Assembly (NCBI GenBank): GCA_013407085.1
Contig: JACCGJ010001783.1
Location: 1 to 64,000, forward strand
Origin: Atriophallophorus winterbourni
Taxonomy: Eukaryota; Platyhelminthes; Trematoda; Plagiorchiida; Microphallidae
Direction of reading: 5' to 3'
Length of the DNA: 64,000 bases
In this document: one piece after another, positions 32,326 to 43,563 of the stretch
How the letters are laid out: each line of letters begins with the position of its first letter
Numbering within the stretch: the first letter of the stretch is position 1
Translations under genes and position numbers: made by a program
The notes under the pieces: model-generated
Database searches by the model: none
Told to the model about the DNA's origin: nothing
Seen by the model: only the letters and a program-made list of their open reading frames with translations

Positions 32326-33625
32326 GGTGGGCGACTTGGGTTTGGTGGGACGGGCATAGTAATCGACATTGCTGGCTGACTATGTTGTAGGCTAGAATCC
32401 TTGCATGTCCTGGATCTTGACGTGTTCTTATTGGTCCGTAGACACCATCCAATAAAATGTGCTCTTTGATATATTGTAGGGTCGAATAACACGCTTCGAG
32501 GAATTCTCGAACGTGACGAGTACTGCCTTTGGTGATGATTTCCATACTATTCCAATTGAATTCGTGTCCTTCATGATCCATGTGTACCGATGTTACTGAT
32601 TTGTGGTGATGTCGTCGTGTAGCAAGTTGGTGTTCATGTATCCTTGTTTTTAACCTTCTCCCGATGTGTCCAATATAACATTTCTCACGATAGGAACACG
32701 GGATTCTGTTCACGACGTTATTTCGTCCAACCTTAGCAAACATGCCCTTGACCTTGACTAGTTGGCTTCTCAGTGCTGAAGCTAAGCTTGTGTGCTACAT
32801 TAATTCCGAGCGGCCGTAGTATTCTTGCGGCAGTGTTAACCTTGCTGTGTTCGTGCTGTTCACACGCGATTGGGTTGTCGAGTCCATGTTGCGAATTCTG
32901 AAGTCATTTTGGTTTCCATTCTTCCGCGAGTGTTTGAATAAATGTTTCTCCTCTTCTTCCCAGAGATCGTCGGTAGTGCAGTGTTTTTTGCGCGGTTGAA
33001 TTGTGTTCAATCGCAGCTCCGATTGTGGGTGGCCAGGTGCTTGCTTTTAAAGTTCCACATTTGATCCGTGTGTGTTCGTTCCTTTAATACACTAGTTTCT
33101 AGGTTTTCTTTTCTGTTCTTCACGCATTCACATACAGAAATGGTAGACAGTTTTTCCAATTCTGTCTACTTCGTAAATTGAATTCCAATGAAGACGCAAT
33201 TTAGTAGATGGTGCGCATTTTCCAAGTTTTCTTTCTTTAGAATCGCGAACGTAACATGGACGTATCGGATCCAGATTTTGGGTTGGATCAGCGGTAATGC
33301 GATACGTTCAAGACATGCATTACGGCTCCGGCTAGTAAACCGGATATTTGAAATCTTATTTGAGATCCTTTCATTTGTTTATACAAACCATTGCTGAATT
33401 TCAAATTCGTCTGCTAACACGATTATAATAACTGTAGTATACTCTTTTTGCTATGTCGGTTTTCATTGTACTCCGTTCCGCGTTCGTCCAGCAGTTTCGA
33501 TTTGGTTTGCAGCGCTAAGCTAGTGCCGATAGATGTTAATAGCGCTGTCACGTCGAAAGAAACCACGATTTCTTCATCTTCCAAATTCACGTCCTTTATC
33601 GTCTGCCGAAATTCAGTTACGGAAT
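32321..33625 (-). pseudogene. PLE-A half in composite B
   Basis: Minus-strand RT-to-GIY-YIG half matching 18,216-19,506. The GIY-YIG part (32,743-32,321) is open. Relative to the other copies it carries several substitutions clustered around 32,640-32,790 (for example KVGRNNVV for NEERNNVV), more than elsewhere in the arm. Confidence 0.7.
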
Positions 33626-35029
33626 CTTACCGCGAACGCGCACAAGATGATTGACAAATACTCAAATGTCGATGAAGTCGAAAAGAATTTCTTTCGCGGT
33701 GAAATTAGTGATCAAGGATCAGATTATTCCGTAACTGAATTTCGGCAGACGATAAAGGACGTGAATTTGGAAGATGAAGAAATCGTGGTTTCTTTTGACG
33801 TGACAGCGCTATTTACATCTATCGGCACTAGCTTAGCGCTGCAAACCAAATCGAAACTGCTGGACGAACGCGGAACGGAGTACAATGAAAACCGACATAG
33901 CAAAAAGAGTATACTACAGTTATTATAATCGTGTTAGCAGACGAATTTGAAATTCAGTAATGGTTTGTATAAACAAATGAAAGGATCTCAAATGGGATCT
34001 CAAATATCTGGGTTGCTAGCCGGAGCCGTAATGTATGTCTTGAACGTATCGCATTACCGCTGATCCAACCCAAAATCTGGATCCGATACGTCCATGTTAC
34101 GTTCGCGATTCTAAAGAAAGAAAACTTGGAAAATGCGCACCATCTACTAAATTGCGTCTTCATTGGAATTCAATTTACGAAGTAGACAGAATTGGAAAAA
34201 CTGTCTACCATTTCTGTATGTGAATGCGTGAAAAACAGAAAAGAAAACCTAGAAACTAGTGTATAAAAGGAACGAACACACACGGATCAAATGTGGAACT
34301 TTAAAAGCAAGCACCTGGCCACCCACAATCGGAGCTGCGATTGAACACAATTCAACCGCGCAAAAAACACTGCACTACCGACGATCTCTGGGAAGAAGAG
34401 GAGAAACATTCATTCAAACACTTGCGGAAGAATGGAAACCAAAAGGACTTCAGAATTCGCAACATGGACTCGACAACCCAATTGCGTGTGAACAGCACGA
34501 ACACAGCAAGGTTAACACTGCCGCAAGAATACTACGGCCGCTCGGAATTAGTGTAGCACACAATCCAGCTTCAGCACTGAGAAGCCAACTAGTCAAGGTC
34601 AAGGGCATGTTTGCTAATGAGGAGAGAAATAACGTCGTGAACAGAATCCCGTGTTCTGATCGTGAGAAATGTTATATTGGACACATCGAGATAAGGTTAG
34701 AAACAAGGATACATGAACACAAACTGGCTACACGACGACATCACCACAAATCAGTAACATCGGTACACATAGATCATGAAGGACACGAATTCAATTGGAA
34801 TAGTATGGAAATCATCACCAAAGGCAGTACTCGTCACGTTCGAGAATTCCTCGAAGCGTGTTATTCGACCCTACAATATATCAAAGAGCACATTTTATTG
34901 GATGGTGTCTACGGACCAATAAGAACACGTCAAGATCCAGGACATGCAAGGATTCTAGCCTACAACATAGTCAGCCAGCAATGTCGAATACTATGCCCGT
35001 CCCACCAAACCCAAGTCGCCCACCTATGA
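33626..35029 (+). pseudogene. PLE-A half in composite C with dead RT and open GIY-YIG frame
   Basis: Spacer plus right arm. RT motif A SFDVTALFTS is intact at about 33,795. Motif C is YVHV in place of YVDD at about 34,090. The 256-codon frame 34,259-35,029 joins an out-of-frame N-terminal third to a true GIY-YIG C-terminus starting near HEHSKVNTAARILRP. In it are CYIGHIEIRLETRIHEH and HVREFLEACYS. The protein end (QQCRILCPSHQTQ) runs straight into Ty3 sequence near 35,020. Confidence 0.75.
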
Positions 35030-37470
35030 TACAATCAAATCGACTCTTCTCAATTTCTTAATCCATTCAGGCGCTGAAATTAGCTTCACACCTAGAGCAT
35101 CCATTTCCTCAAAACCGTCGTCCTACAATCTTAAGTCTGAAAATGGCACTTGTATTAATACTTACGGCGAACGCCTTCTAACTCTCAATTTAAAAGTATG
35201 ACGCAGATTCACCTGGACCTTCATCATTCAGGAGGTTAATTGCCCCGTAATCGGTCTCGACTTTTGTCTCGCTTAGGTCTAACTGTGGAAGTAAAGCATC
35301 GGAGATTAGTGGATACGACAAACTCCTCGCATGTGTCAGGCATCACTATCGAAGCCATTTCTCCGGTATCAAGGGTTTCACTACGGAATCTTCGACATTT
35401 AGTTCTATACTGAAAGACAGACGGTCATATTGACCTCATAGTCACAAGCGGACCACCTATCTCTTTTAGACCTAGGCGACTTCATCCTTGCTTACTCAAA
35501 ATTTCAAATGCCGAGTTTGAGCATAATCTAGAGCTTGTAATCTTTCACCATTCTTCCATCTCCTAGTCGTCACCAATAAATGTGGATCCATAGAAGACCG
35601 CAGGTGAGTGTAGGCTGAAAAATGTTCTTTGCACTGCCACTGAAATGTCTTTCATTGATCCAGAACTGACTTATACTTTATCATTAACGACCGATACATC
35701 TGATTCGGCAGTAGAAGCTGTTTTACAACAAAACCGTCAGAACACAGACCATCAATTGGCATTTTTCGCAGAAGATTAATCGGGAACAAACCCACTAAAC
35801 CACATTTGGCCATGAATTACTTTCGTGTATTTAGCCACATGGCATTTCATTCACTTATTGGAAGGTCATTACTATATTATTTTTTACGGATCACAAACAG
35901 TTAACTTTTGCTCTGCATTCTAAACTCGATCATCATACGCCGCATGACACATTGATTAAAGTTTTCGATTCTCTACTAACATTGGTTAAGTCAAAGTAGA
36001 GGTAGACATGGTTGCCGAAGCTTTATCAAGACATGACATTTCTGTTTTGCCCGCCGGCGCACGATTCGATCTTCCTCTTTTGGATAACATCAAAGTGGGA
36101 TTAATACAATGGAACGCGCTTAGTGTCGATCCTTCAATCTGCAGAAAATCGATTAAACGTACGCTTGTCAGCCCGATCCTAATAGTTATACTGAGATTTA
36201 CCTCATGTTCTTATTGGAATTCATTTTACCATTAAAGAAAACATGCAATGTTCAGCCACTGAGTTAGTTTGTCACACTATCGTGTGTCTCCCCGGGGAAC
36301 TCGTAGTGCCTTGCCAGTCATCACCTTATATGCCAGATTACATTACTCGCTTGCGATCGTTTGTATCGAATTCGGATTATACGACTCCACGACAGCGCCG
36401 TGTCCACCAACAGAAATCACCTCATCGCGATAGTGCGATTTGTTTTTATGCGACGTGTGTCCCTATATAAACCACTTCAACCAACCTATAATAGAACACG
36501 CAGAGCTACTAAGCGTAAACACAAGTACGTCATTTTGAACATGAATGGTTGATGTCCCACGGTTTCTATTGATCGTCTAAAACCAGCTTGAGTCACCAAA
36601 TCCATTAACGATACATTCCAATCAATCACAACCGCCGTGTAATCCTCATGTGCCTACCACCGCCGTCGGTCATCCCAATCATTCAGTCTCATTCATTACC
36701 GTTGAAACTCGAGACGGTAGACAAGTGCGTTGGGCTAACCGTCGAACGAACAAAATATCACGACGTACGATCAAACCTAACATCCACTTTGGGCATTCAA
36801 ACGGTTAATTATCTCATGTGCATCTTGACCTCTTCGGTTAATGCCATCATCGAACGGATATTCATTCATCCAAACTGCGATAGATCAAATTACAAGATGG
36901 CCGATTGCCTTTCCGATCAAAGACCACGTTCTGAGTCTGTAGCCCGCGTCTTCATCGAACACTGGATTACCTATTTTGGCACACTATTTTTCATTGCAAT
37001 TGACCCTGTCGCTCAGTTTCAATTGACATTCTCCTGAGATTTGACTCTACATCTTGGCTGTCAGCATATCTGAACCACTGCCCACTATTTTGACGCGAAT
37101 GGATTGATTGATGTCGCTTAACCGACAGGTCAAAGCCGCTTTTTCTGGTCAGTCCGATCCTAATAGATGCACTGAGAATTTATCACTTCCTCTTCTTGGA
37201 ATTCGTTCTACCATCAAAGAAGATGTGCAATGCTCGGCCGCAGAGTTAGTTTGTGGCACTACCTTGTGTCTTCCCAGTGAACTCTTTGTGCCTTGCCAGT
37301 CATTACCTTCTATGCCTACCACCTCCCTCGTTCATCCAAATCCTCCAGTCCCTTCCAGCCCCGTTAAAACTCGCACCGGTAGACATATGCATTGTCCCCA
37401 ACGTCTATCTGACTATGTGACCTCATTGACATTTCGAGCGTATGTTATCCTTTCTCTAAGCCAAACTAAC
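35020..37470 (+). pseudogene. Ty3/gypsy pol remnants in composite C
   Basis: Pieces in order: aspartic protease with FLIHSGAEIS at about 35,052 (the catalytic aspartate of D-S/T-G is His) and ENGTCINTYGERLLTLNL; RT N-terminus TSGPPISFRPRRLHPCLLK..AEFEH at about 35,445-35,520. Most of the RT palm is deleted. RNase H follows with TTDTSDSAVEAVLQQ at about 35,690, then the VAEALSRHD linker at 36,011. Integrase pieces come next: ATELVCHTIVCLPGELVVP, RSESVARVFIEHWI (about 36,925), FDANGLIDV..LNRQVKAAFS (about 37,090), GIRSTIKEDVQCSAAELVCG, and a pol end TRTGRHMHCPQRL. The integrase C-terminal block appears twice, so the gene is both deleted and partly duplicated. No gag is present. Confidence 0.75.
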
Positions 37471-37488
37471 GCTCTGTTTGGAAATTAT

Positions 37489-37870
37489 TGTAGTGAACTA
37501 CTTTCACTTTGTATCTCCGTGTTTTGTACATAAAGGTTTTATGCCTTTTTTGGTTATTCGTCTATTGGCCTTGCATGCATCAATCGAATTAATGTTTGGC
37601 GGTTTTCGAACTCTCGGACTTCGTCTTTTTTGTGGTTGCGAAGTTTGTGTGCGCTACTTCGTGCGGGAATTGTGATTAACGGATCCTGCTACATTTTCGT
37701 GCATTCTCTACCTTTGTTTCCATCTCTTGGATTTTCCCGTGTGGATTATCTCGCTATCGTTTGAGTTCACTGGATCTTTAGTTGGACATTTGCTCGTTTG
37801 GTCTTTTAGAGAGTTCATTCCATTTTGGTTTCTATTTTGTGTAGGGCAGTCTTATTTTTGTTCCACTACA
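37489..37870 (+). repeat. Ty3/gypsy LTR in composite C
   Basis: TGTAGTGAACTAC...TTCCACTACA, directly after the pol end. The 65-codon frame overlapping it is not a gene. A further CCACTACA at about 38,018-38,025 leaves the outer end uncertain. Confidence 0.6.
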
Positions 37871-38339
37871 CAATCAGCACATGTGGAGCAGCGCCGAAGT
37901 CCCAAAAGATCCCAACGTTTACTAAGACCAGCTAAAACACTGCAATTACAACAGAATAAACGATCGTACGAAACTTTATCGGTAAGTTACGTATACCCCA
38001 GCAACAAACCTCCCTTTCCACTACATACATTTTGTCTGACTTGCTAATGACAACAAGCTTCCATCGATCTCACTAGACCATTTTCCATGATTATTCTGTA
38101 CCTCCACACTTTCGCTATGTTTTTGCTATATAAATACAAACCATGTCCTCGGTGAAATAACGTTGAAGCACGGACTTCTGCTCAACGTTCCATTCCGGCC
38201 TTTTCTGTTTTCCGGATTATCGGGTTATGAGCAACACATTGATTGATAGAACGCAACCAGTGTCACCGCATTCACCATAACACATTGGCTAATTAAATGT
38301 ATGTTATCATATAATGTATACTCAACACGTCGTATCTAT

Positions 38340-38640
38340 GACTACAAGACTCAAGAATTATGGTTGAAAAAGCAATTAGCTTTACAATAACCATAGAGTG
38401 GAACTAAAGGTACAAATGTAAATATATATATATATATGTGTGTATGTATAAATAAAATCAAAATCAATGCGACGATGATAGTTTATTAATAGTTGGTGTC
38501 AAAATTTGGATTAGCTCTCATATAGTCGTCAAGATTCGATTTGAATATAGATAAACTGTTTGAGCTTACCAAATCGGCAAGTAGGGAATTCCAAACAAAG
38601 CACACACGCAACAACTAAATGCGTGGCAGTTCGATTCGAA
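38340..38640 (-). pseudogene. CR1-like LINE 3' end in composite C
   Basis: Mirror of 28,740-29,035. In the tail it retains the CCATAGAGTGGAACTAAAGG stretch present in locus A but replaced in locus B. Confidence 0.6.
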
Positions 38641-38836
38641 CGCACTGCTATTGCTATCTCGCCTTAGATCATATAAATATCATACACGCTAGATAATTCA
38701 CATAATGATTGAAAAGTAAATCGTGGCACGCAATAATTGAATCAAAATAATTTTGAGCAATTACTCACCTCGATCTATCATCCTCAAGCAGATCGCGTCA
38801 TTGTACTGTCGCTGAAATTTTCGTGAATTCGATGTT

Positions 38837-41663
38837 CGATGATAATGTAAGCAAGAACTCACCGTTGAATGTTTCAAGCTGCAACGCGCTAGTTTCAAGA
38901 TGCAGCAGACTGGAATCACGCAACTCCTAACGTTTAAACGAGTCCGGTGTAAGCGATATCGCCATTCGTGTATTATCATGCAATTCGAAAATAAACTTGG
39001 TCAGTTGTTTCAAAGAGGTATTCTGACAGTTATCAGAGAAATGTATGTATTTCAAACAACACCATGAATGCTAAAATCATATCAAATACTAAAACAAAAA
39101 TAAAGTCTTAAAGGCAAATGAATGGGCATTGATACATTAGAAATGCCAAAACTTTAACATCAAATCAATGCCAATATAGTGTTTGACGTTTTTGATGATG
39201 TAAGCAAGAACTCACCGTTGGATGTGTGAAGCAGAAACTCGCGAGTTTGAAGATGCAGCAGACTGGAATTACGCAACTCTTATCGTTTAAACGAGTCATG
39301 TCCCAACAATTTCGCCATTCGTGAATTCTCATGCCATTCGGATGCTATCTTGTCCAGTATTACGAACAAGTATTCAGATGATTATCAAACACGTATATGT
39401 ATATAAACCAGCATCATCAATGCTAAAATCATATCAAATACTAAGACAAAAATAAAGTCTTAATGGCAAATGAATGAGCAATAATACATTAGAAATGCAC
39501 TATACGTTATCATCAAATCAATGCCAATAAACCGATGGACGTTTTTGAGAATGTAAGCAAGAACTCACCGTTGAATGTTTCAAGCTGCAACGCGCTAGTC
39601 TGAAGATGCAGCAGACTGGAATGACGCAACTCCTAACGTTTGAACGAGTAAGGTGTAAGCGATATCGCCATTCGTGTATTCTCATGCAATTCGAAAATAA
39701 TCTTGGTCAGTTGTTACAAAGAAATATTCTAACAGTTATAAGAGAAATGTATGTATTTCAAACAACACAATGAATGCTAAAATCATATCAAATACTAACA
39801 CAAATATAAAGTCTTTGTGTTAACTGAATAGGCAATAATACATTAGGAATGCGAAGAACTTTAACACCAAATCAATGCCAATATGTGTTTGACGTTTTTG
39901 ATGATGTATGCGAGAACTCACCGTTGTATTGTGAAGCAGAAACTCGCGAGTTTGAAGATGCAGCAGACTGAAATTACGCAACTCTTATCGTTTCGCATGT
40001 CTCAACAATTTCGCCATTCGTGAATTCTCATGCCATTCGGAAGCAATCTTGGCCAGTGTTACAAACAAGTATTCAGATGATTATCAAACACGTATATGTA
40101 TATAAACCAGCATCATCAATGCTAAAATCATATCAAATACTAAGACAAAAATAAAGTCTTCATGGTAACTGAATGGGCTCTAATACGTTAAGAATGCACT
40201 ATACTTTAGGATCAAATCAATGTCAATAAACCGTATGACGTTTTGAATGATGTGAGCAATAACTCACCGTTGAATGTTTCAAGCTGCAACGCGCTAGTTT
40301 GAAGATGCAGCAGACTGGAATGACGCAACTCCTAACGTTTAAACGAGTCATGTCTGAACAATATCGCTTTCGTGAATTCCCATGCAATTTGGAAATAATC
40401 TTGTTTACATTTACAAACAAGTAGTCTGATGATTATCAAACAAGTCTATGTATTACAACCAGCACCATGAATGCAAAATTGATATCAAATACTAAGAAAA
40501 AAATAAAGTCTTAATGGCAAATGAATGGGCAATGATACATTAGAAATGCACTATACTTTAACATCAAATCAATGCCAATAAACCGATGGACGTTTTTGAT
40601 AATGTAAGCAAGAACTCACCGTTGAATGTTTCAAGCTGCAACGCGCTAGTTTGAAGATGCAGCAGACTGGAATTACGCAACTCTAATCGTTTAAACGAGT
40701 CATGTCTCAACAATTTCGCCATTCGTGAATTCTCTTGCCATTCGGAAGCAATCTTGGCCAGTGTTACAAACAAGTATTCAGATGATTACCAAACACGTAT
40801 ATGTGTATAAACCAGCATCATCAATGCTAAAATCATATCAAATACTAAGACAAAAATAAAGTTTTAATGGCAAATGAATGGGCAACAATACATTAGAAAT
40901 GCACTTTACTTTAACATCAAATCAATGCCAATAAACCGATGGACGTTTTTGATAATGTAAGCAAGAACTCACCGTTGAATGTTCCAAGCTGCAACGCGCT
41001 AGTCTGAAGATGCAGCAGACTGGAATGACGCAACTCCTAACGTTTAAACGAGTCCGGTGTAAGCGATATCGTCATTCGTGTATTCTCATGCAATTCGAAA
41101 ATAAACTTGGTCAGTTGTTACAAAGAGGTATTCTGATAGTTATCAGAGAAATGTATGTATTTCAAACAACACCATCATGCTAAAATCATATCAAATACGA
41201 AGCCAAATATAAAATCTTCATGTTAACTGAATGGGCAATAATACATTAGAAATGCAAAAACCTTTAACATCAAATCAATGCCAATATAGTGTTTGACGTT
41301 TTTGATGATGTAAGCAAGAACTCCTCCTTGGATGTGTGAAGCAGAAACTCGCGAGTTTGAAGATGCAGCAGATGGAATTACGCAACTCTCATCTTTTAAA
41401 CGAGTCATGTCTCAACAATTTCGCAATTCGTGAATTTTCATGCCATTCATAAGCAATCTTGGCCAGTGTTACAAACAAGTATTCAGATGATTATCAAACA
41501 CGTATATGTATATAAACCGGCATCATCAATGCTAAAATCATATCAAATACTAAGACAAAATTAAAGTCTTAATGGCAAATGAATGGACAATAATACATTA
41601 GAAATGCACTTTACTTTAACATCAAATCAATGCCAATAAACCGATGGACGTTTTCGATAATGT
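38837..41663. repeat. ~353-bp satellite array, right arm
   Basis: Mirror image of 25,735-28,540 with the same alternation of the two monomer types. It begins right after the composite edge at 38,836 and ends at the RTE-like LINE. Confidence 0.85.
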
Positions 41664-42573
41664 AAGCAAGAACCCAGAGAACCTACAGTTGCTAATGGAC
41701 TGTTTTTCGTTGGCATGCAAAGACTTTGGTCTAACAATCAGCATGAGCAAGACCAAAGTCCTTGGTCAAGGGACTGTATCGCCACCAATCATCACTGTTG
41801 GAAACTGTCAGCTCGAACCAGTACATCATTTCACATATCTTGGTTCAACCATTGCGGACAACCTCTCGCTAGACACAGAGATTGATAAGCGGATTGGCAG
41901 AGCAGCTGTCATTTTGTCCCGATTGAACTCTCGTGTTTGGGGTAACCGCAAGCTGACTGTAAAGACCAAGATGATGGTATACAGCGCGTGCGTACTAAAT
42001 GCTTTACTATACGGCAGTGACACCTGGACCACCCACGCAAGACACGAACGGAAGCTGAATGCTTTCCATCTACGAAGCATCCGTCGTATCTTGAACATAT
42101 CGTGGATGGACAGAGTGACTAACGCTGAATTGCTTTCAAAAGCTGGTCTACAGAGCATGTTTACCCTATTACGTCAGCGCCGCCTGCGGTGGCTTGGTCA
42201 TGTCTATAGAATGGAAAATGGTCGTATTCCGAAAGATCTACTCTACGGTGAGTTGCAATTAGGAAGTCGACCATCGGGCAGACCGCACTTGCGGTACAAA
42301 GATGTTTGCAAAAGAGATATGAAAGCTCTTGACATTGACCCCGCAAGCTGGGAAGAACTTGCTCTTGACCGCTCACTTTGGAGGCATTGTTTAAAGCGTC
42401 GACTGCAAGCCGGGGAGGAGCAAATACAGCTCCTGGCTGCTGAACGCAGATCACGCCGCCGGCGTGCAACTGATGCAATACCACAGAGTTCTGACTATCG
42501 TTGCAAGCGCTGCGGGAGAGATTGTTCCTCCCGCATCGGACTGTTTAGTCATTCAAAAAGCTGCAAAACATGA
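41644..42573 (+). pseudogene. RTE-like LINE C-terminal ORF, uninterrupted (palindrome right arm)
   Basis: A 309-codon open frame. The ATG and about ten codons come from satellite; the LINE starts near 41,674 after AAGCAAGAAC. Visible parts: end of RT palm (SMSKTKVL, then HHFTYLGSTI), LLYGSDTWTT, LRSIRRILNISWMDRVTN, RRLRWLGHVYRMENGRIPKD, RPHLRYKDVCKRDMK, and a C-terminal finger C..C...C(x9)H(x4)C. Known family tails of this kind follow the RT of RTE-clade LINEs. The catalytic RT motifs lie upstream and are absent, so this is a 5'-truncated copy despite the open frame. 3' end CAACAACAA at 42,631. Confidence 0.75.
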
Positions 42574-42631
42574 AATTCATGCGATGTGATGTACATCCAT
42601 GGTCGACATCGACCGACGAGGCCAACAACAA

Positions 42632-43563
42632 TTCGGTTTGAATCGACTCCTCAAATAACCACTTGATCTTTCGATAATTATTACATACAAATATCATCAG
42701 CCATGGAAATAGTAATTTAAATTCTGTGTAATACAAAATGTTACCGCAATATAACCGAGAGTCAACTAAATTTTGAGTAAATTGCATTTGAGCACTATCA
42801 CGGTTGTGAAATGTCGAAAACTAGACAACAACTTGTGGTCGTCTTACATCTTCCACTTTGTAAATATGATTCGGCCACCTTTTCACGTGCTTTTATATGT
42901 AGTGATTCACATTAAACACTTGACGATGTAATTATTCATGTTCAGTAAACTTCTATTGATTTCAAAAAATTCGGAAATGGACTTGCTTCGCATGAATCCG
43001 CCGTAGGCATGTATGATTGCCGTTCCACGAAATATAAATTACTCACAGAAATAAAATTTTGAAACTTCGCTTTATACACGTTTATTATTATATGACATGT
43101 TAGACCAAATTGCTTTTTCTTCTAAGCAATTTTAAACTACGCACGACGAGCTACAGGTTGAAGTGATTTTTATTTATTTATGAAAATAGAATTCTTTTGA
43201 GCAATCTTAATAATTTTAGTGGTTAAACAATTTTAACCAGTAAAAATTGAGCATCCTGTCTAATATTGCACACCTTCTTTCAAGACTTAGTTCAGGAGAA
43301 GGTATCATAACAAATTTTTAATCCTCAGTGCACGTATGCCGAAAAAGGTGATCTTTATATACATTGTCAATGAGGTAAAAGAAATTAACTATATTTTGCT
43401 AAATTCGATTCATGTCTTCTACTATGGGCGAGTATTTAAAGTAGAACACAATTGTTTATCCAACAAACATCTGGCAGCATGACATTCTAGCTACATGGTT
43501 TGCTTAAATACACCCGATTGTGAACAAGCTGGCTTTTGTTGGCTCCAATTAAACAAAACTCAC
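42632..43563. other. No recognised gene; probable intron of the minus-strand gene
   Basis: Unique A+T-rich sequence between the palindrome edge and the last visible exon. I found no further exon with acceptable splice signals and phase. If the gene continues, its next exon is either overlooked here or beyond the palindrome. Confidence 0.4.

Larger units (their letters stand above)
24765..42631. repeat. ~17.9-kb palindrome (large inverted repeat)
   Basis: Left arm 24,765-33,625, spacer 33,626-33,725 (100 bp), right arm 33,726-42,631. Mirrored landmarks give a coordinate sum of 67,351 near the centre, rising to about 67,395 at the edges, so arms differ only by small indels and substitutions. 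The arms carry, from outside in: RTE-like LINE, satellite (~2.8 kb), CR1 3' end, LTR, Ty3 pol, PLE half. Arm differences are real; for example 28,973-28,982 repeats TTAG where the right arm keeps the locus A sequence. Confidence 0.9.

Noticed and set aside
38761..38979. Small ORFs repeated in the satellite and composite edge (for example the 72-codon frame, also at 28,397)
   Set aside because: Identical translations occur wherever the repeat occurs and are broken in other monomers; no sign of selection.
24765..42631. Palindrome as an assembly fold-back artefact
   Set aside because: The arms differ by scattered substitutions and small indels, one arm agrees with locus A where the other does not, and only one arm is followed by satellite beyond the RTE. 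An artefact should give identical arms. Long-read confirmation is still wanted.
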